50,946 nt of DNA, taken from an uncultured Rubrobacteraceae bacterium (lineage in GTDB: Bacteria > Actinomycetota > Rubrobacteria > Rubrobacterales > Rubrobacteraceae). Positions 27,600 to 35,663 of this stretch are shown one piece after another; the stretch's first letter is position 1, and each line of letters starts with the position of its first letter. The stretch lies in the NCBI GenBank assembly GCA_902806105.1, contig CADCVI010000035.1, positions 1 to 50,946 of the forward strand. Reading direction: 5' to 3'. The translations under genes were made by a program, and so were the position numbers. Below the pieces are notes generated by a model. The model had not been told where the DNA came from. It saw only the letters and a program-made list of their open reading frames with translations, and did no database searches.

Positions 27600-28925
27600 C
27601 TAGACCCCCTTGGCCCCGGAGGCGTTCGCGGCGACGACCGCCGCTACCTCCTCGGAGACCTCGCGGCAGACCGCCGCGTCCTCGTGCTCCACCATGACCC
27701 GTACCAGCGGCTCCGTCCCGCTCGGCCTCAGCAGGATGCGTCCCTCCGAACCCAGCCTCCGCTCGGCGGCCACGACCGCTTCCTTTACTACGCCGCTCCC
27801 CGCAACGTCCGGGGCGGAGCCGCCGACCCGGACGTTGATCAAGCTCTGCGGATACCGCTCCATGATCCCGGCGAGCTCGGACAGGGGCTTGCCGCTCCTG
27901 GCCATCACGTCGAGGAGCGCGAGCGCCGTCACGAGGCCATCACCCGTCGTCGCGTACTCGGAGAGGATCACGTGCCCCGACTGCTCCCCCCCCACGGAGG
28001 CCCCGAGCCGCCACATCGCCTCCGCCACGTAACGGTCGCCGACCGGCGTCACCTCGTACGGAATCCCGAAGCCGTCCATCGCCTTGAAGAACCCGAGGTT
28101 GCTCATCACGGTGACGACCACGCCGCCCTCCAGAGCCCCGCGCTCCTGCAAATCGCGGGCGAGGATCGCGAGGATCCTGTCCCCGTCCACCACGCCGCCC
28201 TTCTCGTCTACGGCGAGCACCCGGTCGGCGTCGCCGTCGAAGGCGAACGCGACGTCGTTCCCGGCCACGTCCAGCCCCTCGACGCTCGTGGACCCGACGC
28301 CCTCGTTGATGTTCGTCCCGTCGGGCTCGTTGCCCACGACCGAGAGGGCCGCCCCGGTCCGTGAGAACGCGAGCGGCGCGACCTCGTAGGCCGCCCCGTG
28401 CGCGCAATCGAGCAGCACCTTCAGCCCCTCGGCCCGGGGGTTTAGCCGCCCGAGGACGTGCTCCGCGTACAGCGCGACCGCCTCCTCGACGGGCTCCGCG
28501 GCCCCCACGCCGCCGCCCGTCGGACGGGGTGTCCCGTCGTCGCCGGTCAGCCGTTCGAGCTCGGCCTCCACGTCGACGGCGAGCTTTCGGCCCTCGCCCG
28601 ACAAGAACTTGATGCCGTTGTCGGCGTAGGGGTTGTGCGAGGCGCTGACGACGGCGCCCGCGCTCGCCCCGAGCTTGCCTGCGAGCGCCGCCACACCCGG
28701 GGTCGGCAGCACGCCGAGCTCCAGCACGGAGGCGCCCCCGCTCGCGGCCCCGGCGGCCAGGGCGTCGGAGAGCATCCCGCCCGAGAGGCGCGTGTCGCGC
28801 CCAACGACGATCGGTCCGCCGAAGAGACGTGCCGCCGCAAGGCCGAGGCGCAGCGCGACCTCCGGGGTCAGGCCCTCGTTGGCGACCCCGCGTACCCCGT
28901 CGGTTCCGAACTTGATCCTCTGCAA
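27600..28925 (-). CDS. glmM: Phosphoglucosamine mutase
   Basis: GlmM interconverts glucosamine-6-phosphate and glucosamine-1-phosphate, feeding UDP-GlcNAc for cell wall. The 441-residue protein has FGTDGVRGVAN at the start, the phosphoserine loop SASHNP (about Ser96), the metal loop FDGDADR, the sugar loop GGEQSGH and the phosphate loop RPSGTEPLVRVM. The start chosen is TTG at 28925 with GGGAGG five bases before it; the frame extends to 28964 but into the hairpin region. It follows rpsI, as in many Gram-positive bacteria, and heads the leftward operon. Confidence 0.93.
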   Translation of the reverse strand: MQRIKFGTDGVRGVANEGLTPEVALRLGLAAARLFGGPIVVGRDTRLSGGMLSDALAAGAASGGASVLELGVLPTPGVAALAGKLGASAGAVVSASHNPYADNGIKFLSGEGRKLAVDVEAELERLTGDDGTPRPTGGGVGAAEPVEEAVALYAEHVLGRLNPRAEGLKVLLDCAHGAAYEVAPLAFSRTGAALSVVGNEPDGTNINEGVGSTSVEGLDVAGNDVAFAFDGDADRVLAVDEKGGVVDGDRILAILARDLQERGALEGGVVVTVMSNLGFFKAMDGFGIPYEVTPVGDRYVAEAMWRLGASVGGEQSGHVILSEYATTGDGLVTALALLDVMARSGKPLSELAGIMERYPQSLINVRVGGSAPDVAGSGVVKEAVVAAERRLGSEGRILLRPSGTEPLVRVMVEHEDAAVCREVSEEVAAVVAANASGAKGV

Positions 28926-28957
28926 AAAACCTCCCGAACGCCGAACGGGCCCCCGTG

Positions 28958-28986
28958 CCGCCACGAGCGTGACACGCTCGTGGCGG
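28958..28986 (-). terminator. Hairpin between rpsI and glmM
   Basis: A perfect 14-bp inverted repeat around a single central base (28958-28971 with 28973-28986) lies 36 bases after the rpsI stop and 32 bases before the glmM start. It probably ends or attenuates the rplM-rpsI transcript. Confidence 0.7.
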
Positions 28987-29022
28987 GAGGACCCGCCGGA
29001 GACCTCGTCTCTGTTCTGTTCT

Positions 29023-29421
29023 CTAGCGCTTGGAGAACTGCGGACGCTTGCGGGCCTTCTTCAGGCCGTACTTCTTGCGCTCCACCGCCCGCGAGTCACG
29101 GGTAAGGAGCCCCGCGGCCTTCAGCTCTGCCCGCGCCTCCTGAGACTCCTCGGCGAGGGCACGGGCGATACCGTGGCGCACCGCCTCGGCCTGGCCGGTC
29201 GGACCGCCGCCCTCGACCTTGACGACGACGTCGTAGTTCCCCGCGACCTCCAGGACCTTGAGCGGCGAAGCCACCGCGACCTGGTAGGTGTTTCGCGGGA
29301 AAAACTCCTTGTAGTCACGGCCGTTCACCGTGATCTTGCCGTCGCCCGCCAGGAGCCTGACGCGCGCCACGCTCGTCTTGCGCCGTCCCGTACCGCTGTA
29401 CAACGTCTGAGTAGCCGCCAT
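29023..29421 (-). CDS. rpsI: Ribosomal protein S9
   Basis: This 132-residue protein of the small-subunit head touches the P-site tRNA with its C-terminal tail. It has [12 protein letters not shown] near the start, [19 protein letters not shown] in the middle and the basic [17 protein letters not shown] end that is diagnostic for S9. The ATG at 29421 begins 3 bases after the rplM stop. rplM-rpsI is a standard pair. Confidence 0.97.
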   Translation of the reverse strand: MAATQTLYSGTGRRKTSVARVRLLAGDGKITVNGRDYKEFFPRNTYQVAVASPLKVLEVAGNYDVVVKVEGGGPTGQAEAVRHGIARALAEESQEARAELKAAGLLTRDSRAVERKKYGLKKARKRPQFSKR

Positions 29422-29424
29422 TCT

Positions 29425-29856
29425 TTACCTCACCTCGTAGGGCTGCGGGTTCTGAGCCTCGTGCGGATGCACGGGTCCCGCGTAGATCTTCAACTTCTTG
29501 AACTGGGCCCGCCCGAGACGCGTCTTGGGCATCATGCCCCAGACGGCCTTGCGCAGGATCTCCGTCGGCTTGCGATCCAGCATGACCTCGTAGCTCGTCG
29601 TCTTCAGGCCGCCCGGACGCCCCGAGTGCCGCCAGTAGTACTTCTGCTCGGCCTTCCTGCCCGTGACGACCACCTTCTCGGCGTTCACCGCGACCACGAA
29701 GTCACCCGTGTCTATGTGCGGCGTGTACTGGGGCTTGTTCTTGCCGCGCAGGATGCGCGCGATCTCCGAGGCCAGACGACCTAGCGTCTTCCCCTCGACG
29801 TCGACGAGATGCCAATTACGCTCGACCGACTGTGGCCGCGCCATGTAACTTTTCAT
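29425..29856 (-). CDS. rplM: Ribosomal protein L13
   Basis: The 143-residue protein is an early assembly protein of the large subunit that binds 23S rRNA. Marks are [15 protein letters not shown] near the start, [30 protein letters not shown] and [10 protein letters not shown]. The ATG at 29856 follows GGAGGAAC; frame upstream to 29919 is not conserved. A 16-base palindrome and a possible extended -10 lie upstream. Confidence 0.96.
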   Translation of the reverse strand: MKSYMARPQSVERNWHLVDVEGKTLGRLASEIARILRGKNKPQYTPHIDTGDFVVAVNAEKVVVTGRKAEQKYYWRHSGRPGGLKTTSYEVMLDRKPTEILRKAVWGMMPKTRLGRAQFKKLKIYAGPVHPHEAQNPQPYEVR

Positions 29857-29870
29857 GTTCCTCCGCGAAA

Positions 29871-29886
29871 TTGATACCGGTATCAA
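29871..29886. promoter_or_regulatory. 16-base perfect palindrome before rplM
   Basis: TTGATACCGGTATCAA is a perfect inverted repeat, 14 bases before the rplM ATG and just upstream of its ribosome site. It may be an operator, or an RNA hairpin in the leader. AT-richer than its surroundings. Confidence 0.45.
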
Positions 29887-29909
29887 CTGCTCAATAGCAA
29901 ACGCGATAG

Positions 29910-29918
29910 ATACTAGCA
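29910..29918 (-). promoter_or_regulatory. Possible extended -10 of rplM-rpsI
   Basis: The minus strand reads TGCTAGTAT, an extended -10 (TGn-TAGTAT), about 55 bases before the rplM start. There is no good -35. The palindrome at 29871-29886 would lie in the resulting leader. Confidence 0.35.
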
Positions 29919-30036
29919 TACGTTCACCCCACCGACACGTAAGAACCGGGCAAGCAGGCGGGCGTACGAGGCCCTTACCAGGCTAGAAAACGCCCCCCGC
30001 AGGGACACCGGCGAGGCATCCCTTTCACCGCACCCT

Positions 30037-30073
30037 GCTCCGGCGGGGGGGGCGAAGAGTGACCCGCCGGAGC
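30037..30073 (-). terminator. Terminator after the DUF2382 gene
   Basis: An 11-bp perfect stem (30037-30047 with 30063-30073) with a 15-base loop lies about 40 bases after the stop of the leftward gene at 30115 and upstream of the rplM promoter. Confidence 0.55.
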
Positions 30074-30114
30074 GCCTTCTGCCCCATGTCCCGATGAGCT
30101 CTCCTAGCGCGGCT

Positions 30115-31005
30115 TCAAACTCCTCGAGCCCTACCGGAGGTGTCGTCTATCTCGACCTCCTCCTTGCGCAGGTCGACGTCGATGATCTCCTCCTCCTCGA
30201 CGACCCTCTTCCTTATCCTCAGCTCCTCCTTGATCACGGGGCGTTTGATAACGACGAGCTCCTCTTCGATCACGGGGATGGCCATCTCGACCTCCTCTAT
30301 ACGGCTCTCGAAGGCCTCGGACGAACCCGATGTCGGTGCCGGTTGCGCGGGCTCCTGGCTCTCGACCTCCGGCGGCGGCGACACTTCTTCGCTCGGAACA
30401 TCCGGGGGCGGCGATATCTCCTGGGCGGGAACCGAGGGGGCCGATGACAACTTCTCCTCGGGTATCGGAGGAGGCGGTGAGAGATCCTGGGTCGGCACGG
30501 TCTCCGGACCTGTTCCGAGGTCCGCGGACGCACCGGCCGGAGGCGGCGGCAATTCCTCGGAAGGGACCTCGGGGGCGGATGATAACTCCTCCTCCGGCAC
30601 GGGAGGGGGCGGCGAAAGGTTCTGAGTCGGTACCGGTCCCGGCGCTGTCCCCAACTCGGCCGGAGGGGCCGGAGGCGGCGGTGGCAGCTCCTGGGAGGTG
30701 GTTTCGGGGGCCGAGGAGAGGTTCTCTTCCGGCACGCTCGGAGCTTGAGGCAGGCTCTCTTCTTGCACCCGGGGTGCCGGAGGCAGTTGTTCTTCCGGCG
30801 CCCCGGGGGCCGAGTACAGTTCCTCTGCACCAACCTGCGGCGGCGTAGACAAGTCCTCCGTTCCTACCCGGGGAGGCGGGGGGAGGTCCTCCTCCGGCAC
30901 CTGCGGGGCCGGGGGCAGTACCGGCTCCTCCGCACCTCGTGAGGTTTCTCCCTCACCCGTCCGCCCGGGGTCACCCTTCGGCCTGTTCTTCTCGTTCTCG
31001 TCCAC
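30115..31005 (-). CDS. Repeat-rich protein with C-terminal DUF2382-like segment
   Basis: The 296-residue protein is mostly low complexity. Residues of about 25-225 form about 17 copies of an 11-residue unit with the pattern E-E/D-L-x-x-x-P-x-V-P, acidic and proline-rich. Two larger blocks of about 45 residues, starting SQELPPPPPAP and SEELPPPPAGA, are near-copies. The C-terminal 50 residues (EEELVVIKRPVIKEELRIRK, then VVEEEEIIDVDLRKEEVEI) match the DUF2382/YsnF stress-type domain, which usually pairs with a PRC barrel; none is present here. GTG at 31005 follows GGGAGGAC. No signal peptide. Likely a cytosolic, extended, stress-linked protein. Confidence 0.75.
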   Translation of the reverse strand: MDENEKNRPKGDPGRTGEGETSRGAEEPVLPPAPQVPEEDLPPPPRVGTEDLSTPPQVGAEELYSAPGAPEEQLPPAPRVQEESLPQAPSVPEENLSSAPETTSQELPPPPPAPPAELGTAPGPVPTQNLSPPPPVPEEELSSAPEVPSEELPPPPAGASADLGTGPETVPTQDLSPPPPIPEEKLSSAPSVPAQEISPPPDVPSEEVSPPPEVESQEPAQPAPTSGSSEAFESRIEEVEMAIPVIEEELVVIKRPVIKEELRIRKRVVEEEEIIDVDLRKEEVEIDDTSGRARGV

Positions 31006-31361
31006 CGCTTCGTCCTCCCGTCCGGGGGCCCAGAGATTCCGTGCCGGCCCAAGATGATCTCGATCGTTCCACTACCCCTCTCTGGACGGCGAGAAACGAG
31101 GAGACAATGGCGAAAGGGGCCGCTGGATTCGGACGGCTCCTCACGACCTGCCCGGTCCGGGGAAGAAATCCTCCCCCTCGAACGGGCACGCGTCGAAGGC
31201 CGATGCCACGCTACACGCGCCCCTTGACGGTACGGACTCTCCCGCGTCCAGCAGACCACCAGACAAGACACGGGGCTCGGAGAGGGTACCCTCGGCGGGA
31301 CCCGCGTGAGCAGTACCGGCGCCCTCGCCCCCCTTCGATCACGAACTGCAAGTTCCTAGGT
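31006..31361. other. Intergenic region of about 355 bases
   Basis: This stretch should hold the promoter of the DUF2382 gene and the end of the truA/methyltransferase transcript. I see a 12-base palindrome GAGGGTACCCTC at 31282-31293 and a weak 5-bp hairpin at 31343-31355, but no clear -10/-35 pair, RNA gene or credible small gene. Confidence 0.5.
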
Positions 31362-32030
31362 TTAGATCACCCGGGCGATAGCCAGTCCATCGACGTTCAT
31401 CCGGATCAGGGGAAGGATGAGGGCGGACAGCCGGGGATCCCGGGCCAGCCCCTCGTTGAACTTCCGTGTCGCCCGGGCGGACTCGTCCCTCGGGTCCAGG
31501 ACGGCTCCGCCCCTGATGGTGTTGTCCGCGAGGATGACGGAGCCGGGCCGCGAGAGCCGTATCGCCCGCTCCAGGTACTCGGGATAGCTGCCCTTGTCGG
31601 CATCTATGAACACGAGGTCGAAGGGCTCGACGGGCTCGTCTATCATCGCGGCCAGAAGCTCCTTCGCGTCGCCGACGCGCACCTCGACCTTCTCGGAGAA
31701 GCCGGCGTCGCCGATGTTCTCGCGAGCCACCCCCGCGTGTCGCCCGTCGAGTTCCAGGGAGATCAAACACCCTTCTTCGGGCAGAGCCCTCGCGAGGTGG
31801 ATGGTGCTGTAGCCGCCGAGCGTCCCCACCTCCAGGATACGCCGCGCCCCGGAGATCTCAGCGAGCAGCTGCAGAAGCTTTCCTCCATTCGGTGAAATCT
31901 GTATCTCCGGCAGCCCCGCCTCATGCGAGCGCCGGAGGACACCCTCCAGAACCGGGTCGGGCGGCGCGAAGAGCCCCTCGACGTAAGCGTCGATATCCCG
32001 CAGTAGATTCCAGGTCTCGTCACCCTTCAT
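31362..32030 (-). CDS. O-methyltransferase, caffeoyl-CoA/catechol type
   Basis: The 222-residue SAM-dependent enzyme belongs to methyltransferase family 3. It has the SAM loop ILEVGTLGGYSTIHLA (about 68-83), the acidic LELDGRH, and the metal site DLVFIDADKGSYPEYL with a second site ILADNTIRGGAV, giving the Asp-Asp-Asn trio for a divalent cation. The target is a hydroxyl of a catechol-like or other small molecule. The ATG at 32030 overlaps the truA stop by 4 bases and has GGGAGG before it, so it is the last gene of the rplQ-ecf-truA run. Confidence 0.9.
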   Translation of the reverse strand: MKGDETWNLLRDIDAYVEGLFAPPDPVLEGVLRRSHEAGLPEIQISPNGGKLLQLLAEISGARRILEVGTLGGYSTIHLARALPEEGCLISLELDGRHAGVARENIGDAGFSEKVEVRVGDAKELLAAMIDEPVEPFDLVFIDADKGSYPEYLERAIRLSRPGSVILADNTIRGGAVLDPRDESARATRKFNEGLARDPRLSALILPLIRMNVDGLAIARVI

Positions 32031-32788
32031 GAGCTTCCTCCCTTGAAGACCGGGCTCTCGTACCCCACGCCGACCAGCGTCAGGCCGCGAGCGGGGGCGG
32101 CGGGGCCCGCTTCGCTCCGCTCGCCGCCGTTCAGGAGACCGGCGAACGCCTGAAGGCTGCGCCTCCCCTGCCCCACCTCCAGCATCGTACCTACCAGGGC
32201 GCGGACCATCCCGTAGAGGAACGAGTTCGCGGAGATCCGATAAACCAGCAAGCCGCTCCGCTCCTCCCACCACGACTCCTCGACGGCGCGTACGAAGCGG
32301 ACGTGGCGGCTCCTGGACGGGGTGAAGGCCCGGAAGTCGTGGGTTCCCCGGATCAGCGACGCGGCCTCGTGGAGCAAGGCGGGGTCCGGCCTCCTTATGA
32401 CGTGTACGGCCCTGTGGCGCTCCAGGGGCGAGCGGATGTCGTCGTCCAGGACCCTGTACTCGTAGCTGCGGCTCGTCGCGTCCCTGCGGGCGTCGAAGCC
32501 CTCGTCCACCGCGACGCAGCGCCTGAGAGCGGCGTCCGGCGGGAGTACGGCCGTGGTCCTGTAAGCCAGGGAGGACGGCGAAAACCTCGTCGGGGCCGTG
32601 AACGAGACGACCTGCCCCGAGGCGTGCACCCCCGCGTCGGTGCGGCCCGCGACGGTCAGCTTTACGGGATGGCGCAGGATGGTCTCCAGGGCGCCGGCGA
32701 GCGTCGCCTCGACGGTCCGGCGACCGGGCTGGGCGGCCCACCCGGCGAAATCCGTCCCGTCGTACTCCACGAGACCGGCGTACCTCAC
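32027..32788 (-). CDS. truA: tRNA pseudouridine(38-40) synthase
   Basis: TruA makes pseudouridine at positions 38-40 of the tRNA anticodon arm. The 253-residue protein has YDGTDFAGWAAQP near the start and the catalytic Asp51 in AGRTDAGVHASGQV, with later RSYEYRV and NSFLYGMVRALVG. The GTG at 32788 overlaps the ecfT stop (GTGA). The much longer open frame upstream is a shadow over ecfT. truA behind ecfT is a classic Firmicutes-like order. Confidence 0.95.
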   Translation of the reverse strand: MRYAGLVEYDGTDFAGWAAQPGRRTVEATLAGALETILRHPVKLTVAGRTDAGVHASGQVVSFTAPTRFSPSSLAYRTTAVLPPDAALRRCVAVDEGFDARRDATSRSYEYRVLDDDIRSPLERHRAVHVIRRPDPALLHEAASLIRGTHDFRAFTPSRSRHVRFVRAVEESWWEERSGLLVYRISANSFLYGMVRALVGTMLEVGQGRRSLQAFAGLLNGGERSEAGPAAPARGLTLVGVGYESPVFKGGSS

Positions 32789-33567
32789 AGCGAGACCGCG
32801 ACGGCCACGACGACGGCGGCGAGGACCGGCGCGAGACCGTCGCGCGGACCGAAGCGCAGCTCCCGGTAGCGGGTACGTCCCTCGCCCCCGTTGTAGCCCC
32901 GGCTCTCCATCGCCTCGGCGAGTTCGTCGGCCCGCCGGAAGGCGCCCACCGTGAGCGGAACGAGCACCGGGAGCATCGCCCGGGCCCTCTTGAACAGGCC
33001 GCCCTCGGAGAAGTCGGCGCCCCTCGCGGCCTGGGCCTTGAGTATCCTCGCGGCCTCGTCCGCCAGCGTCGGGACGAACCGGAGCGCTATGGACATCATC
33101 ATCGCCACCTCGTGTACGGGGAGGCGTAACTTCTTGAGCGGCGAGAGAAGGTCCTCGATCCCATCGGCCAGCGCGAGCGGCGAGGTCGTCGCCGTCAGGA
33201 GCCCGGCCGCCCCGACGAGCAACAGTATCCTCAAGACCAGGAACGCCGCGAGCCTCAGCCCCGCGTCCCGGACCTCCACAAAGCCCCACTGGAGAAGAAC
33301 CTCCCCCTCACGCGAGAACAGCGCCTGAAAGAGGGCGGTGGCGAGTACGATGGGCAGGACCGGCCGCACGAAGGCGAGAAAGGTACCGGGAGGGACCCTG
33401 CTCGCCGCGACGCACAGGAGCAGCGCCGCCCCCACGACGAGGAAGCCGGCGAGCGAACCCACGGCGAACAGCCCGACCGCGAGGATCGCGACGGCCAGGA
33501 TCTTGGCGCGCGCGTCCAGGGCGTGGACCGGCGAGTCGACGGGATAAAACTGTCCGAGCGTCCGCAC
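32785..33567 (-). CDS. ecfT: ECF transporter transmembrane subunit EcfT
   Basis: EcfT couples the two ATPases to exchangeable vitamin-binding S components. The 260-residue protein has about five to six membrane helices and the two coupling-helix boxes, AQAARGAD (about 183) and AMESRGYNG (about 222), whose Ala-Arg-Gly and Ser-Arg-Gly motifs engage the ATPases. No S component is in the window, which suggests a shared (group II) module for several vitamins. It lies 9 bases after ecfA2. Confidence 0.93.
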   Translation of the reverse strand: MRTLGQFYPVDSPVHALDARAKILAVAILAVGLFAVGSLAGFLVVGAALLLCVAASRVPPGTFLAFVRPVLPIVLATALFQALFSREGEVLLQWGFVEVRDAGLRLAAFLVLRILLLVGAAGLLTATTSPLALADGIEDLLSPLKKLRLPVHEVAMMMSIALRFVPTLADEAARILKAQAARGADFSEGGLFKRARAMLPVLVPLTVGAFRRADELAEAMESRGYNGGEGRTRYRELRFGPRDGLAPVLAAVVVAVAVSL

Positions 33568-33576
33568 GGAGACCCC

Positions 33577-34398
33577 CTACCCGCCCAGGACTGCCCTGAG
33601 CGCCGCGAGCGTCTCCCCGAAGGCGACGGGCCTCCCGATCTCCGGATAATCCCCGCGCAGGTCTCGCGCTACGCGCACCGTGGCCGGGGCCATCGGCGAC
33701 GCGGCGTCCGCGTAGAACACGTCTTCGGGCTTCCCCACGGCGGCCACGGTGCCGTTCTCCACGACGCAGACGCGGTCGGCTACCTCGGCTACCTCATCCA
33801 GGTCGTGGGAGACGAGGACCACCGCTCCGCCCCCGTCCCGGAGCCCACGGATCGTACCGAGCAGGTCTCCCCGCGTCGCGGGGTCAAGGCCCGCGGTCGG
33901 CTCGTCGAGGACCAGAACTTCCGGCCCCATCGCAAGGACGCCCGCGATCGCCACCCGCCGCTTCTCACCGCCCGAGAGAGAATGAGGCACCCGCCCGGCC
34001 AGATGCCCGATCCCGAGGGTGTTCAGGACGAGATCCACCCTCTCCTCGACCTCATCTTTGCTCAGCCCCATCGCGCGCGGGGCGAACGCCACGTCCTCCC
34101 TCACGGTTGGCGCGAACAGCGCCGCCTCGGGGAACTGGAAGACCAGCCCGACGCGCCGCCTGAGCTCGGCCCTGTTCAGGCTTCTCGCGTCCACCCCGTC
34201 GACGAGGACCTCCCCGCTCGTGGGCTCGAGGAGCAGGTTCAGGTGCTGCACGAGGGTGCTCTTCCCCGAGCCCGTCCCGCCCACGACCGCGAGCACCTCC
34301 CCCGGCTCGACGCGGAGCGAGACGCCCCGCAGCGCCACCACCTCAAGCGGCGTGCCGGCGGCGTACGCATGGTAGACGTCTCGCAGCTCGATCCTCAC
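33577..34398 (-). CDS. ecfA2: ECF transporter ATPase EcfA2
   Basis: This 273-residue ABC ATPase has Walker A GGTGSGKST (about 39-47), Q-loop FQFPE, signature LSGGEKRRVA, Walker B VLVLDEPTAGLDP and the switch His in VSHDLDEV. The C-terminal extension of about 50 residues is typical of the ECF type. Its GTG at 34398 overlaps the stop of ecfA1 (GTGA). It forms a heterodimer with EcfA1 on EcfT at the inner membrane. Confidence 0.93.
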   Translation of the reverse strand: MRIELRDVYHAYAAGTPLEVVALRGVSLRVEPGEVLAVVGGTGSGKSTLVQHLNLLLEPTSGEVLVDGVDARSLNRAELRRRVGLVFQFPEAALFAPTVREDVAFAPRAMGLSKDEVEERVDLVLNTLGIGHLAGRVPHSLSGGEKRRVAIAGVLAMGPEVLVLDEPTAGLDPATRGDLLGTIRGLRDGGGAVVLVSHDLDEVAEVADRVCVVENGTVAAVGKPEDVFYADAASPMAPATVRVARDLRGDYPEIGRPVAFGETLAALRAVLGG

Positions 34399-35174
34399 CG
34401 TGCCCGCCTCCCCCCGTGCCGGAGCCGCCCGCTCGCCCGCTCGCGCACCTCCCCGGCAAGCTCCTCCGGGCCACGGGGCAACGTTCCTCCGGTATCCAGA
34501 AGGCCGAGTCCGGCCGCGAGCCGCAGGGTGGTCGGCAAGACGAGCCGGTTCTCGCGGAGAAGGGCTTCGTCCGAGACGAGGCGCCGGGGAGGGACGTCCG
34601 CGACGAGCCGTCCCGCGTTCAGGACGAGGATGCGGTCGGCGTCCAGAAGCTCCTCCAGGTGATGCGTCACGTGCAGGATGGTCCGGGTCCCCCGCAACGC
34701 GTGGACGCGCTCCAGGACCTCCTCGCGCCCCTTCCCGTCCAGCATGGCGGTAGGCTCGTCGAGAACCAGGATCTCCGGCCCCACCGCGAGTATCCCCGCG
34801 AGCGCCACGCGCTGCTTCTCCCCCCCCGAGAGCGTATGGGGCTCGCGCCGCTCGTACCCGGCGAGCCCGACCGCGCGGATCGCCTCGGCCACCCGCGCGC
34901 GCATCTCCACGCGTTCCACCCCGAGGTTCTCCAGCCCGAAGGCCACGTCGTCCTCGACGAAGGGCGCGACCAGCCCGTTCTCCGGGTTCTGGAACAGCAT
35001 CCCGAGCTTCCTCCGAACCCCGAACGGATCCGAGGCGGGATCCAGGCCCGCCACCCGGACCCGCCCCTCCTCCGCGACGAGCAGCCCGTTCAGCAGCCGC
35101 ACGAGCGTCGACTTTCCGCCGCCGTTCGGCCCCACGATGCCCACGTACTCGCCGCGCCGAACCCCGAAGCTCAC
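34395..35174 (-). CDS. ecfA1: ECF transporter ATPase EcfA1; true start probably upstream
   Basis: The visible ATPase has Walker A GPNGGGKST, Q-loop FQNPEN, signature LSGGEKQRVA, Walker B ILVLDEPTAMLD and the switch region VTHHLEEL. The only normal start in frame is GTG at 35174, which gives 259 residues and lacks the first strand and A-loop. In-frame codons upstream encode VVSCHGVAFRYPGEPEPALTG, clearly the missing family N-terminus with the A-loop tyrosine, back to about 35237. There is no ATG, GTG or TTG between there and the rplQ stop. The start may be a rare codon such as GTC, or the sequence may carry an indel. A hairpin at 35241-35260 lies just upstream. Confidence 0.85.
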   Translation of the reverse strand: MSFGVRRGEYVGIVGPNGGGKSTLVRLLNGLLVAEEGRVRVAGLDPASDPFGVRRKLGMLFQNPENGLVAPFVEDDVAFGLENLGVERVEMRARVAEAIRAVGLAGYERREPHTLSGGEKQRVALAGILAVGPEILVLDEPTAMLDGKGREEVLERVHALRGTRTILHVTHHLEELLDADRILVLNAGRLVADVPPRRLVSDEALLRENRLVLPTTLRLAAGLGLLDTGGTLPRGPEELAGEVRERASGRLRHGGRRAR

Positions 35175-35240
35175 GCCCGTCAGCGCCGGTTCGGGTTCGC
35201 CGGGATAACGGAAGGCGACCCCGTGACAAGAGACGACGAA

Positions 35241-35260
35241 GGGCCCGCCGTGGCGGGCCC
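35241..35260 (-). terminator. Hairpin between rplQ and ecfA1
   Basis: A 9-bp perfect repeat (GGGCCCGCC / GGCGGGCCC) lies 38 bases after the rplQ stop and is followed on the minus strand by a T-rich CTTCGTCGTCTCTTGT. It likely ends or attenuates the alpha operon before the ecf genes. Confidence 0.65.
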
Positions 35261-35297
35261 CTTCGTCGGGTGCTTCGTATCGTTCGGGGGCTACGAG

Positions 35298-35663
35298 CTA
35301 CTCCACCGTGTGGTTGACCAGCTCCAGGTAGACCGCCTCGACGCCGTCGCCGAGGCGCGGGCCGAGCCTGAGGATGCGGGTGTAGCCCGAATCGCGGTCG
35401 TCGAGGTCCGGGGCGACGTCCTCGAAGAGGCGGCGCACGACCGTCTTGTCCTTCAGGACCTTGACCGCCTGCCGCCGGGCGGCGAGGTCGTCCTTCTTGG
35501 CGAGCGTGATCAGCTTGTCCACGACGCTCCGGACCTCTTTGGCCTTCGGAGCGGTAGTCTTGATACGCCCGTGGGTGATGACCTGGCCGGCCATGGTGCC
35601 CATCATCGACCGCCGGTGGGCGGCCATACGATTCAGCTTGCGCCCGCGCTTAGCGTGCCTCAT
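35298..35663 (-). CDS. rplQ: Ribosomal protein L17
   Basis: The 121-residue protein lies by the exit tunnel of the large subunit. It has MRHAKRGRKLNRMAAHRRSM at the start, the TTAPKAKEVRSVVDKLITLAK helix region (two pieces) and the GYTRILRLGPRLGDGV segment. The ATG at 35663 is inside the end of rpoA (14-base overlap). Confidence 0.97.
   Translation of the reverse strand: MRHAKRGRKLNRMAAHRRSMMGTMAGQVITHGRIKTTAPKAKEVRSVVDKLITLAKKDDLAARRQAVKVLKDKTVVRRLFEDVAPDLDDRDSGYTRILRLGPRLGDGVEAVYLELVNHTVE

Noticed and set aside
30150..30950. Regularly spaced repeats resembling a CRISPR array
   Set aside because: The 33-base periodicity comes from 11-residue protein repeats; copies are divergent, there are no constant repeats with unique spacers, and no cas genes.
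31107..31361. Possible small rightward gene with ATG after ACGAGGAGACA
   Set aside because: The ribosome site is good, but the frame is Arg/Pro-rich, shows no family and runs on antisense into the methyltransferase gene.
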